Assembly (NCBI GenBank): GCA_003280575.1
Contig: QCEN01000005.1
Location: 1 to 64,000 of the forward strand
Direction: 5' to 3'
DNA: 64,000 bases
Source: Prochlorococcus sp. AG-355-P07
Lineage (GTDB): Bacteria > Cyanobacteriota > Cyanobacteriia > PCC-6307 > Cyanobiaceae
A program made the translations under genes and the position numbers. Below, in pieces: positions 1-9,863 of this stretch. Each line of letters opens with the position of its first letter. The first letter of the stretch is position 1. The notes below the pieces were generated by a model. That model searched no databases. It was not told the DNA's origin and worked only from the letters and a program-made list of their open reading frames with translations.

Positions 1-695
1 TTGCAAATTCAGAGACTGATAGGCTAACAAGACTTGTGAATGATGTATTAGATTTATCAAGATTAGAGTCAGGTAAAATAATTCAACTAGAGGAAATGGA
101 TATAAAACCTGCGATAGAGCAGACTCTTAGAAATTACAGACTTAACGCTACAGAAAAAAATGTTTCATTGGCGCATGACATAGAAGAAACTATTCCTCCA
201 ATTCTTGGTAATTTTGATTTACTTTTGCAAGTTTTTGATAATTTGCTTGGTAATGGATTGAAATTTAGTCCTAAAAACAGCAACCTTATGATTAGAGCTT
301 ATACTTGGCCAGATTCCTGTCCTGCCCTCCCGCCAAGTAACTTAGACGATGCAGCTCCTCAATGTGAGTTAGTTTCACCACTACCAAAAGTAAGAATTGA
401 GATTGCTGATACAGGATCAGGAATATCGCAAGCGGATCAAGAAAAGATATTCGACCGTTTTTATAGAGTGGAGAATTCCGTTCATACTGAGCAAGGTACT
501 GGTTTAGGTTTATCTATTGTGAGGGGCATAATTGAGAAACATGGCGGAGAAATCCGTATGGCTAGTGAAATAGGAGTTGGAACCACCTTTTGGTTTGATT
601 TGGCATTAGCACAAACTGATAAAGATGAATTATTGACTCAAACTATTAATAATGTAGATTCTTTTACTGGCTCTGAAGTTAAAGAAATTATCTAA
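1..695 (+). CDS. nblS: Two-component sensor histidine kinase, C-terminal part (NblS/Hik33-like); 5' end outside window
   Basis: Frame 3 is open from the window start (ANSETDRLTRLVNDVLDLSRLESG = HisKA H-box region), followed by HATPase motifs (DNLLGNGLKFSP, DTGSGIS, GTGLGLSIV). Symbol inferred from kai neighbourhood. Confidence 0.85.
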   Translation, partial: ANSETDRLTRLVNDVLDLSRLESGKIIQLEEMDIKPAIEQTLRNYRLNATEKNVSLAHDIEETIPPILGNFDLLLQVFDNLLGNGLKFSPKNSNLMIRAYTWPDSCPALPPSNLDDAAPQCELVSPLPKVRIEIADTGSGISQADQEKIFDRFYRVENSVHTEQGTGLGLSIVRGIIEKHGGEIRMASEIGVGTTFWFDLALAQTDKDELLTQTINNVDSFTGSEVKEII

Positions 696-2257
696 TTATT
701 TTCTATCCCTTTAAAAATATTTTGAACATTTTGATCAGGAGCAACCCTATGAGGAGCACCGCTAAATATCTGCTCAAAGTTAGAAAAGGAATCTTTTATT
801 TCAGGACCATTTTTAGTGATAATAAATTCTCTTATTCTTTTATCATGCCATGATCCCCTCATTTTAAAAACATTTAAAGCTCTAGCCATCTCTCCTTTTA
901 TTTCGACATACTGGAGTAACAATATAGTATCTGTAATCGTTGAAATGTGAGAATCAGTAATAGAATGGCTACCCATAAATTCTTCTGCAGTATTAGTAAA
1001 AAAGCCTGCTATTTCTTCTTGTTTGGTATAACCAGTTACTGCGATAACAAACTGTCTGAACGCATTCAAACTTACACCTCGAGCTAATGCTGATAAAGAA
1101 TCTATTGCCATTCTCTTTGGTTTAAATTGATTAATTTGCGTTTTTATGATTTGTAAGTGATCTTCCAAACCAGTTGATTCAGGATATGCACAAATAATTT
1201 TTAGTAACCCATCACTTTCCATCTTTTCAAAATCTATACCCCAACTTGTAGCATTCCTAAGTAATTGGGCCCTAGATTCCTCATAGGCAAAAAGTATTGC
1301 TCTTTCGCCGTTGTTATACGCGTCTTCTACAAATTTCGATACAAGCATTGTCTTACCAGTACCAGTAGCACCTGTAGCGAGGATAATGGAATCTTGAAAA
1401 TAACCTCCTCCACACATTTCGTCAAGATCTTTAACTCCTGAACTAATCCTAATATTAGAAGATCTTTGCGTAAGTCTCATTGCTCCAAGGGCAAACACAC
1501 TTATACCATCAGTTCCCATAGTAAAAGGATATTCCCCTTTCATATGAACTGTACCTCTTAACTTCAAAACTTCTAAAGTTCTTCTTCTCTTCTCTGATTC
1601 CAGAACATTTCTTAGTAGGACAACATTATCAGAAACAAATTCTTCTACTCCATATCTAGCAATAGGTCCGTAATCATCAACCCTTTCTGTAGTCATCACT
1701 GTTGTTACTCCTATTTCTTTCAATCTTGCTATTAGTCTAAATATTTCTCTTCTGACAACATAAATAGCATCATATTGTTGGAAAACCGCAGTTATTGAAT
1801 CTATTGCAACTCTTTTGGCTTTATATTTTCTTATCGCGTAACTAATTCTCTCAATAAGACCAGACAAGTCAAAGTTACCGGCGACATCTTGACCATCAGG
1901 ATCGGGAGAAGCATCTAATATAAATAACTTATTTTGATCAATTAATTCTTGCAAATCCCATCCAAAACTAGCAGCATTTCTTATTATGTCTAAAGGCGAT
2001 TCTTCAAATGTGACGAATATCCCTGGCTCATCAAAATTAAAAATCCCATGGTGCAAGTATTGAAGCGAAAAAACAGTTTTACCAGTGCCTGATGTACCAC
2101 TAACGAGCGTACTGCGTGATACAGGCAACCCTCCCCTACAAACATCATCGAAGCCTTCTATGCCTGTAGGTAATTTTTGAACTTGCATTTTATTTGATTT
2201 GCCAAATTTCTTATCTTTCATAGTGATGTGCTGAAGAAAATTAAATAAAATAAACAA
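692..2257 (-). CDS. kaiC: Circadian clock ATPase KaiC (true start probably ATG near 2221, MKDKKFGKSN)
   Basis: Duplicated RecA-like domains with two Walker A motifs (GTSGTGKT, GATGTGKT), adjacent to kaiB. Confidence 0.97.
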   Translation of the reverse strand: MFILFNFLQHITMKDKKFGKSNKMQVQKLPTGIEGFDDVCRGGLPVSRSTLVSGTSGTGKTVFSLQYLHHGIFNFDEPGIFVTFEESPLDIIRNAASFGWDLQELIDQNKLFILDASPDPDGQDVAGNFDLSGLIERISYAIRKYKAKRVAIDSITAVFQQYDAIYVVRREIFRLIARLKEIGVTTVMTTERVDDYGPIARYGVEEFVSDNVVLLRNVLESEKRRRTLEVLKLRGTVHMKGEYPFTMGTDGISVFALGAMRLTQRSSNIRISSGVKDLDEMCGGGYFQDSIILATGATGTGKTMLVSKFVEDAYNNGERAILFAYEESRAQLLRNATSWGIDFEKMESDGLLKIICAYPESTGLEDHLQIIKTQINQFKPKRMAIDSLSALARGVSLNAFRQFVIAVTGYTKQEEIAGFFTNTAEEFMGSHSITDSHISTITDTILLLQYVEIKGEMARALNVFKMRGSWHDKRIREFIITKNGPEIKDSFSNFEQIFSGAPHRVAPDQNVQNIFKGIENN

Positions 2258-2292
2258 TTAAGTTATTTCTAAGCATAAAAGTTTTCTATTTA

Positions 2293-2610
2293 TTATAAAT
2301 CTCCACTATATTCAGTTTCAGTTAATTCATCAAAAAGTAAATCTAAACCGATTAAAACTTTTTCTCTATCAGAAAGGTCGCCAATGATTCTCCTAACTGG
2401 TGGAGGTAAAATTTTAGATAAAGTTGGAGTAGCAAGAATCTTATCCTCCTCTGCAAGTTGTGGTTGCTTAAGTACATCTATAACCTTTAAGGCGTAAACT
2501 CCTTTAAATTCATTTTCTAGAATTTCTCTAAGTGTATTTAAAGCTCTCATTGAATTAGGAGTATTTCCAGCAACATATAGTTTTAAAATATAAGTTTTTC
2601 TTGCTGCCAT
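2293..2610 (-). CDS. kaiB: Circadian clock protein KaiB
   Basis: [26 protein letters not shown] thioredoxin-like KaiB signature. Confidence 0.97.
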   Translation of the reverse strand: MAARKTYILKLYVAGNTPNSMRALNTLREILENEFKGVYALKVIDVLKQPQLAEEDKILATPTLSKILPPPVRRIIGDLSDREKVLIGLDLLFDELTETEYSGDL

Positions 2611-2755
2611 TATTTTGATTCCTCAAATTGATATAGTAGATTTAAAACGACCCTTGACTTATTACACTATAAAATAAGAAAATAAACAAATTATTATGAT
2701 TGCTTATCTGGCTTAATCAAATTTTTAAATTTGAGCCTATGAGCGTCCCTAAGAT

Positions 2756-3181
2756 ATGACAAATTCTAAAAACTCCTCGAACAATTCTTCTAAAAGTAAT
2801 GAATTGTATGCAATAGCAGAAACTTCAGGCCAACAATTTTGGTTCGAAGTCAACAGATATTATGACATTGATAGGTTAAATGCAAAAGAAAAAGATAAGA
2901 TAACTCTAGAAAAAGTTTTACTTTTAAAGGATAAAAATTCCATTTCTATTGGTAAACCTTACATTAAAGATGCAAAAATTGAATTAGAAGTTGTTGCGCA
3001 CAAAAGAGATAAGAAAATTCTTGTATACAAGATGCGTCCTAAAAAAAAGACAAGAAGAAAAATGGGACATAGACAAGAACTTACAAGAGTTATGGTAAAA
3101 TCTATATCAGTTACAAAAAGTTCTACTAAGTCTTCTTCTCAAAAAGAAACTGTAAAAAAGGAACCTAAACCAAAATCTTAA
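2756..3181 (+). CDS. rplU: 50S ribosomal protein L21 with basic C-terminal extension
   Basis: YAIAETSGQQFWFEVNRYYDIDRL; adjacent to rpmA. Confidence 0.95.
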   Translation: MTNSKNSSNNSSKSNELYAIAETSGQQFWFEVNRYYDIDRLNAKEKDKITLEKVLLLKDKNSISIGKPYIKDAKIELEVVAHKRDKKILVYKMRPKKKTRRKMGHRQELTRVMVKSISVTKSSTKSSSQKETVKKEPKPKS

Positions 3182-3204
3182 AATCTACAATTTAATCATT
3201 ACTA

Positions 3205-3465
3205 ATGGCACATAAAAAAGGAACAGGTTCTACAAGGAACGGGAGAGATTCAAACTCTAAAAGATTAGGAGTTAAAGCTTATGGTGGTGAAAAAGTATCT
3301 GCAGGATCAATTTTGATTCGCCAAAGAGGTACCTCTTTTCTTCCAGGAATAAATGTTGGCAAAGGTAAAGATGATACTCTTTTTGCACTTAAAGAAGGAA
3401 TCGTAAACTTTGAAAGCATAAAGAGAAATCTAAGAAATAGAAAAAGAGTTAATATAGTTATCTAA
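3205..3465 (+). CDS. rpmA: 50S ribosomal protein L27
   Basis: [31 protein letters not shown]. Confidence 0.98.
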   Translation: MAHKKGTGSTRNGRDSNSKRLGVKAYGGEKVSAGSILIRQRGTSFLPGINVGKGKDDTLFALKEGIVNFESIKRNLRNRKRVNIVI

Positions 3466-4198
3466 TTTTCTTGTAAGCTCTTGTAGTTATGAGAATAGGA
3501 TGAAAAACTTCTAAAAAATTTGATTGAATTGTTTTAAAAAAGTTTTCAATAATTTGATTATCATCTACATGGAATGGATATTCATTTTTTTCTCCTTTAT
3601 AAAAATACCAATTCAATAAAGCAATAGAATTACAATCCATAATCTCATTAAAAATCTCAATTTGGGTAGCTGGATTAGCTAGATGTTCCAAAACATCAAG
3701 ACAAACTATGGTATCAAATTTCGAAATTTGTGCATCCTTAATTGACTCAAAAAAAGTAATCTTTTTTTCAACTCCTAAGGCCTTAGCCCTATACTCAACA
3801 AAGTTTCTATTTGTTTCATTAATATCTACAAAAAAAACATGCTCAACTTTTGAAGACATCGCATTAGCCAATGCATGCGTACCAATCCCTCCTCCGAAAT
3901 CTAAAACTAAATCTCTAGAAAATCTTTGCTGAAGTTTTAAAGTATCAGCAATATAATCCTTGCTTGTAATATGCCAAGCAGCTAAATCAGCTAAATGCCT
4001 ATCTCCAACTATCTTTGTATAGAAATCTGATATATCACTTAAAGCGTCACCAGGGTGTAAATTTGCTAAATTCATCTTTGCATTTGCAAGGAATCCATCT
4101 AAATCACATTCTTTAATAGATAAGAATTCCATTAAATGTGATTTCAAATTGAAAGAATTGTCTAAAAACTCTTTTAAGATAAAATTATTGTTTTTCAA
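3458..4198 (-). CDS. SAM-dependent class I methyltransferase-like protein
   Basis: Motif [18 protein letters not shown] and [13 protein letters not shown]. Confidence 0.75.
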   Translation of the reverse strand: MKNNNFILKEFLDNSFNLKSHLMEFLSIKECDLDGFLANAKMNLANLHPGDALSDISDFYTKIVGDRHLADLAAWHITSKDYIADTLKLQQRFSRDLVLDFGGGIGTHALANAMSSKVEHVFFVDINETNRNFVEYRAKALGVEKKITFFESIKDAQISKFDTIVCLDVLEHLANPATQIEIFNEIMDCNSIALLNWYFYKGEKNEYPFHVDDNQIIENFFKTIQSNFLEVFHPILITTRAYKKIR

Positions 4199-4274
4199 TT
4201 TCTTACTCTAAATTTTCAATACCAAAATCATAGAATGGTTATAAATCTTTCTCAAAGTATTCTTAATATAAAAA

Positions 4275-5198
4275 ATGGAAACTAAAGATGGATTCTTGGT
4301 AATTAATAAGGGAAAAGGCTGTACTTCACATGATTGTGTTAAACAAATAAGGAGTTTACTAAATATAAAAAGGGTCGGGCATACAGGGACTCTTGACCCA
4401 GAAGTTATAGGAACATTACCAATCGCGATAGGCAGTGCAACAAGATTTATTCAATATCTTCCTCAAGGTAAAACTTACATTGGACAAATTAAATTAGGGA
4501 TAAGAACTAATACTGATGATATTCACGGAGAAATAATTAATCAAAAAAGTTGGCCTAAAATTAGTCATGAAAAATTAGATCAATACTTAAATAGATTTAG
4601 AGGAATTATTAAACAAATTCCGCCTAAAGTATCTAGTGTGCATGTTAATGGAGAGAGAGCTTATAAAAAATCTTTTAGGAATGAAATTTTTGAATTGGCA
4701 CCAAGAGAAGTAAAGATAGAAGAGCTTATTTTAATGAAATGGGACCAACTAAACGGAATCATAGAAATAAAAATCAAATGTTCAGCTGGCACTTATATAA
4801 GAGCAATCGCAAGAGATATAGGAAAAATTCTTAATTCCGAAGGTTGCCTTCTACAACTAAAAAGAATTTCAGCTTCAGGCTTTGATGAACGAGACTCGAT
4901 AAAAATATCTGATATCGAAAAAGAAAAAAGGGGGGGGAACTCAAAAAAATTTATTATTCCAATAATTTCTGCTCTTAATCACATTTCAACATTTATCTTA
5001 AGTAATGAAGAGCAAATCAATTTTTGGCGAACAGGAAGAGCAATTAAAGTCGATCTTAATTACTTCCAGGAAAGCAATTCTTTTGACTATAAAAAACCCA
5101 TAAAAGTAATAGATCAAAAACAAACACTTCTTGGAATAGGCTTTTTAAATGAAGATCAATCTTATATAAATCCAAAATTAGTCCTTAATGCAAAATAA
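4275..5198 (+). CDS. truB: tRNA pseudouridine(55) synthase TruB
   Basis: [39 protein letters not shown]. Confidence 0.96.
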   Translation: METKDGFLVINKGKGCTSHDCVKQIRSLLNIKRVGHTGTLDPEVIGTLPIAIGSATRFIQYLPQGKTYIGQIKLGIRTNTDDIHGEIINQKSWPKISHEKLDQYLNRFRGIIKQIPPKVSSVHVNGERAYKKSFRNEIFELAPREVKIEELILMKWDQLNGIIEIKIKCSAGTYIRAIARDIGKILNSEGCLLQLKRISASGFDERDSIKISDIEKEKRGGNSKKFIIPIISALNHISTFILSNEEQINFWRTGRAIKVDLNYFQESNSFDYKKPIKVIDQKQTLLGIGFLNEDQSYINPKLVLNAK

Positions 5199-5206
5199 TT
5201 TAATTT

Positions 5207-6382
5207 CTATAGGTAATTTTTTCTAAAAGGTTTAATCTGCACACCCCTATAAAAATACTTTAATATTCTCTCAGCTTTTTGGCCTGTAGAAGCCAAATAT
5301 TTTGCACCCCATTGACTCATTCCAACTCCATGACCTGATCCCTGTCCAAAAACTATCAAACCTTTCTTTGTAGAAAATTTATTGTTTAATTCTTCCTCAA
5401 AAAATTTAAATCTCACAAAATTACTGTTGAGGCCTAATCTTTTTCTTAAAACTACCCCAGACATTTGATCAGAACCATAAGCCCCAATAAGTTTTACAAT
5501 TTTTACCCTGCCCGTGCTAGTTATATCTAGAATCTCTATATCTTTTAAACCTCCAATCTTGGGAAATAAATTTTTTAATTCATTACTAGAAAATTTTTTT
5601 TGCCATCTAAATTTTGGATTATTTTTATCAAAATCTTTCACACTTGATAAATATGGATATTTATTCTTCCATACATCTTGACTGTTTTCTGTCATTCCAC
5701 CTGAGCTACTATGGAACAAAGCATTAATTAATTTATTTTTATACGTCAAAACCAAAGATCTTGTACTTCTAACGGCTCTAATAGTTTTATAAGTTCTTGA
5801 CTCCAAACCATTATAGACTTGATTGTTCTGAGTTGAATCAATATCAAATAAATTATTTCCCTTTTGCTTTAAAGCATAAGTTCTTGAGGCAATTGCTTGA
5901 GCTTTTAATGCTTCAATAGGCCATTTTGTTGGCATCTCTGAACCAACTACACTGCTTAGGTATTTTTCAATTCCTAAAACATTCACCACCAATATTTCAG
6001 AATCAAGGACAAAGAGATCAAGCTTACCAGCAAATCTCTTCTGACCTACCCATATACCTCTTCCATCAAAAGATCTAACTTGAAATTGTTGATTACTTTT
6101 TAAGTCATATTTTTTTTGTTTATTTTTATCAAAATATAAAATTTTTCTATTTTTCTCATGTTTCAAAGTTAAACCTTTAATCTTCTTACTTGAAAAAAAT
6201 TCTCCCTCTATTATTAAAGGAATTGATTTATCTGATCTAATCCTTAAATTATCATTTTTTGATATTAAAACTCTAATTATTGGCTCTGCGGAGGCAAAAA
6301 CTCTTTCACTATGAAAAACACAAATAAATAAAATACTAATAAGGCAACATTTACTATAATAATTTTTAAATTTAAGTATCAC
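5207..6382 (-). CDS. SpoIID/LytB domain protein
   Basis: LSSVVGSEMPTKWPIEALKAQAIASRTYAL and GHGVGMSQWGAKYLA. Confidence 0.88.
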   Translation of the reverse strand: MILKFKNYYSKCCLISILFICVFHSERVFASAEPIIRVLISKNDNLRIRSDKSIPLIIEGEFFSSKKIKGLTLKHEKNRKILYFDKNKQKKYDLKSNQQFQVRSFDGRGIWVGQKRFAGKLDLFVLDSEILVVNVLGIEKYLSSVVGSEMPTKWPIEALKAQAIASRTYALKQKGNNLFDIDSTQNNQVYNGLESRTYKTIRAVRSTRSLVLTYKNKLINALFHSSSGGMTENSQDVWKNKYPYLSSVKDFDKNNPKFRWQKKFSSNELKNLFPKIGGLKDIEILDITSTGRVKIVKLIGAYGSDQMSGVVLRKRLGLNSNFVRFKFFEEELNNKFSTKKGLIVFGQGSGHGVGMSQWGAKYLASTGQKAERILKYFYRGVQIKPFRKNYL

Positions 6383-6471
6383 TTTGTTTAAAAAACAAAT
6401 GCTTAATTTGCCTAATTTTGACTAAAAGTCTAGATTTAATCCAGATATAAAAATAAAAATATCATAAATAA

Positions 6472-7410
6472 GTGAATATCACCTTCTTAGGAACAAGTTC
6501 AGGGGTTCCATCCTTAACTAGAAATGTTTCTTCTCTAGCACTTAAATTATCTCAGTCATCAGAAGTTTGGCTTTTTGATTGTGGAGAAGGAACGCAACAT
6601 CAAATAATGAAAAGCAATATTAAATCTTCACAAATCAAGAAAATATTTATTACACATATGCATGGAGATCATATTTATGGTTTGCCTGGGCTTTTGGCTA
6701 CCTTAGGTTTATCAGGAAATAGTAAGGGTATTGAAATTTACGGTCCTTCAGAGTTGAGGAGTTTCATAAATTCTGCACTTAAAAGTAGTTTTTGCAAATT
6801 GTCGTTTCCATTGCACTTTGTGGAAGTTGAAAATTTTGCATCAGAAAATAAAATCCTTTTTGAAAACAGTAAAATAACAGTTAACTGCGCTTGTCTTAAA
6901 CATAAAATACCTGCTTTTGGTTATCGAGTGAGTGAAAAAGATAAACCAGGTATATTTGATATCAAAAAAGCAGAGTCTCTAAAAATAGCACCTGGACCAA
7001 TTTATTCAGAACTCCAAAAAGGTAAAAAAGTCGTATTAGCGGATGGTAGAACATTCGATGGAAAAGAATTCTGTGGGCCTCCTAGAGAGGGTGGAAGTTT
7101 TGTTTATTGCACAGATACTTTCTTCAGCGAATCCGCTGTTTCTTTATCGAAAAATGCCGATTTACTCGTACATGAATCGACTTTTTCAGATGAGGATGAA
7201 AGCATGGCATACGAAAAATTACATTCCACTACGATCATGGCAGCTAAAACAGCATTATTATCTAATACAAAGAAATTAATTATTACTCATTTAAGTCCAA
7301 GATATACTAATAAAAATGCAATTACGCCAAGCGATTTGCTTAAAGAGGCTCAAAAAGTTTTTCCAAATACTCAGCTTGCAAAAGATTTTCTAACGGCAGA
7401 AATAAAATAA
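6472..7410 (+). CDS. rnz: Ribonuclease Z (GTG start)
   Basis: FLGTSSGVPSLTRN, FITHMHGDHIYGLPG, HESTF metallo-beta-lactamase motifs. Confidence 0.95.
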   Translation: MNITFLGTSSGVPSLTRNVSSLALKLSQSSEVWLFDCGEGTQHQIMKSNIKSSQIKKIFITHMHGDHIYGLPGLLATLGLSGNSKGIEIYGPSELRSFINSALKSSFCKLSFPLHFVEVENFASENKILFENSKITVNCACLKHKIPAFGYRVSEKDKPGIFDIKKAESLKIAPGPIYSELQKGKKVVLADGRTFDGKEFCGPPREGGSFVYCTDTFFSESAVSLSKNADLLVHESTFSDEDESMAYEKLHSTTIMAAKTALLSNTKKLIITHLSPRYTNKNAITPSDLLKEAQKVFPNTQLAKDFLTAEIK

Positions 7411-7442
7411 ACTGCAACAGTTCGTGAGAAGAAGGGTCGTAA

Positions 7443-8045
7443 ATGACCAACCCATGGAATAATGGTTTTAGGTTTTCTATATTGATGTTGATCGAAATGG
7501 TTTCTATTTTTTCATCACTACATAAGTCTTGTAAAAGACTATTTATTTTTCTTCCGTTAATCATTGGTTTACTTATTAATCCAATCTCTGCAAACGCACT
7601 TTATCCTAGTGATCCTTCATCAGTTGACGTACTAAAAGATGATCTTCACGGTGCAGACCTTCATAATACTGAATATGTTAAATATGATTTATCTAATCAA
7701 GATTTAGGAGAAGCTAATCTTCAAGGCGCATATATGAGCGTAACAACTGCAAAAAACTCTAGTTTTAAAGGGGCCAATATGAAGGACCTTATTGCATATG
7801 CTACACGCTTTGATAATGCTGATTTTACAGATGCAAATCTTACCAATGGCGAGCTAATGAAAAGTGTTTTTGATGGGGCAACTATTGATGGAGCAGACTT
7901 TACTGATGCAAATCTTGATCTTTCTCAGAGAAAATCATTATGTGAAAGAGCTAGTGGAACTAACTCACAAACTGGAGTCAACACAATTGATAGTCTTGAA
8001 TGTACTGGCTTAAAAGGTTACATGCCTCCAAAGCCAAAAGCATAA
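7443..8045 (+). CDS. Pentapeptide-repeat protein with hydrophobic N-terminus
   Basis: Repeats such as ADLHNTEYVKYDLSNQDLGEANLQGAYM...NADFTDANLTNGEL. Confidence 0.8.
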   Translation: MTNPWNNGFRFSILMLIEMVSIFSSLHKSCKRLFIFLPLIIGLLINPISANALYPSDPSSVDVLKDDLHGADLHNTEYVKYDLSNQDLGEANLQGAYMSVTTAKNSSFKGANMKDLIAYATRFDNADFTDANLTNGELMKSVFDGATIDGADFTDANLDLSQRKSLCERASGTNSQTGVNTIDSLECTGLKGYMPPKPKA

Positions 8046-8048
8046 TAT

Positions 8049-8423
8049 TTAAAGGTCACTGATTTTACAAGGCAAGATGTTACCAGGCTCTTTTGAGCCT
8101 GGTTTTTTGCTATACCACCATTCTTGTATATCAGAAGAAAATTTCTTTGAAAAAAGAGTTATAACTGTCTCAACAGGTTTTGATCCAGGTTCCAGAATCT
8201 GTACTGAGTAAGATGGGCATTTTCTTGAAGCCATATCAGCAACGAATCTAGAACCTATTCTTCTCCAACTAGGCTCCTTACTTCTCCAAGCAATCCTTGA
8301 ACAAGGCCAAGGTAACTCCTCCCTATCATAAAGCCTGCAACATGGTCCAATTACCCTATAACTGTACTGACCTCCATAACTTGATTGAACACTGCCAGTC
8401 TTGAAAAATTCAAATTTATTCAT
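8049..8423 (-). CDS. Conserved hypothetical (CCRLYDREELPWPCSR family)
   Basis: Single coding-like ORF; Cys/Trp-rich. Confidence 0.7.
   Translation of the reverse strand: MNKFEFFKTGSVQSSYGGQYSYRVIGPCCRLYDREELPWPCSRIAWRSKEPSWRRIGSRFVADMASRKCPSYSVQILEPGSKPVETVITLFSKKFSSDIQEWWYSKKPGSKEPGNILPCKISDL
8083..8108 (+). terminator. Rho-independent terminator of the pentapeptide-repeat gene
   Basis: CCAGGCTC-TTTT-GAGCCTGG-TTTTTT. Confidence 0.85.
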
Positions 8424-8426
8424 TTA

Positions 8427-8455
8427 TAAAAAAAGCCACCTTCATAGAGGGTGGC
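8427..8455 (-). terminator. Rho-independent terminator downstream of petF
   Basis: Minus strand GCCACC...GGTGGC followed by a T-run. Confidence 0.7.
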
Positions 8456-8500
8456 AGAGAAATGATAAATAATCAACTTTGGAAAATTAATTTTTTATAT

Positions 8501-8800
8501 TTAATATAATTCTTCTTCAGCGTGAGTTGTAATTGTTACATCAGAAGTTGGATAAGCAACACATGTAAGAACAAAACCAGCTTCTAGTTGGTCATCATCT
8601 AAAAAACTTTGATCTGATTGATCAACACTACCAGAAGTAACTTTTCCAGCGCATGTTGAACATGCTCCAGCTCTGCAAGAATAAGGAAGGTCGATACCCT
8701 GTTCCTCAGCAGCATCGAGGATGTACTGGTCATCAGGTACCTCAATAGTTGAATTAAGACCTTCACCTTCGTTGATGAGTGTAACTTTGTAAGAAGCCAT
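8501..8800 (-). CDS. petF: 2Fe-2S plant-type ferredoxin
   Basis: [16 protein letters not shown]...[13 protein letters not shown]. Confidence 0.96.
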   Translation of the reverse strand: MASYKVTLINEGEGLNSTIEVPDDQYILDAAEEQGIDLPYSCRAGACSTCAGKVTSGSVDQSDQSFLDDDQLEAGFVLTCVAYPTSDVTITTHAEEELY

Positions 8801-8934
8801 TTAAATAAAAAATTGTTGGTAATTAATACCTATCACATACATTTTTAACATCGATTGAGTCGATATGTGAGATTTTGAAGTAAAAAATGACACAATAAAA
8901 TGTATGAAAGAGTATCTATAAGAAAAACTTATAC

Positions 8935-9846
8935 TTAGGATAGATTACTTGATTTTTGAGCAGAAATGCATACCCAATCTTTTCTAGTTGATACATCCAA
9001 TAATTTCAAGTCATTATGAATTAATATTTTTATAATTTCATCTTTTTGGGAATTCAGAATTCCACTAAATATGACTACCCCATTGTTTTTCAAGCACTTA
9101 AAAATATTTGCAATCATTTCTTTAATTACTTCAGCAAGTATATTGCATAAAACAAAATCAAATTGTTTGAGTTGATTTTTTAAAATTACCTCATTAAAAG
9201 ATCCTAAATATGTATTTAAGTTTTTTAAATTACCAAAATTTAGTTGAAAATTAGAGTTAGTTGAATTTATAGCTAAATAATCATTATCCACTGCACAAAT
9301 CTCTTTAGCGCCTAGCAATCTTGCAGCAACACTCAAAATCCCACTACCACTTCCAATATCTAATACTTTTTTACCAGAAAATAAACTATTCTCCATTTTT
9401 TCTAAACAAAGATAAGTCGAAGGGTGACTTCCTGTACCAAAGGCTGCTCCAGGGTCAATTTTTATGATTTGTTTATCTTTAAATTTTTCATTTAGATTTA
9501 TCCAACAAGGCAATATTAAAAAATTATTTCCTACTAATTCAGGTGTCCAATATTTCTTCCAGCTGTTCAACCAATCCTCCTCTTTGATAATACTCCAGTC
9601 AAAAAATTGATTCTTAGGAGAATTTATATTTAGAAGTTCTCTAATTATTTTTTCAAAACCACTTCTAGAGGTCTTGCCCCAATCATTAAATCGAAGCCAT
9701 ATATTAACCTCTTTTTTATTTTCATTTTTTATTAAATATTCAAATGAAAAACTAAATATTCCCAGCTCATTTAATTTCCAAAAAATAATTTCTTCTGCAT
9801 CACTCTCTATCTGAAAAGTTAGTTTATACCAATCTTTAATTGCCAT
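8935..9846 (-). CDS. prmA: Ribosomal protein L11 methyltransferase
   Basis: [40 protein letters not shown]. Confidence 0.95.
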   Translation of the reverse strand: MAIKDWYKLTFQIESDAEEIIFWKLNELGIFSFSFEYLIKNENKKEVNIWLRFNDWGKTSRSGFEKIIRELLNINSPKNQFFDWSIIKEEDWLNSWKKYWTPELVGNNFLILPCWINLNEKFKDKQIIKIDPGAAFGTGSHPSTYLCLEKMENSLFSGKKVLDIGSGSGILSVAARLLGAKEICAVDNDYLAINSTNSNFQLNFGNLKNLNTYLGSFNEVILKNQLKQFDFVLCNILAEVIKEMIANIFKCLKNNGVVIFSGILNSQKDEIIKILIHNDLKLLDVSTRKDWVCISAQKSSNLS

Positions 9847-9863
9847 TTATATAGCAGGCCTCC

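Noticed and set aside
3708-3932. ORF 3708-3932 on + strand
   Set aside because: Antisense within the methyltransferase gene; no coding features.
7043-7279. ORF 7043-7279 in alternative frame
   Set aside because: Fully inside RNase Z in another frame.
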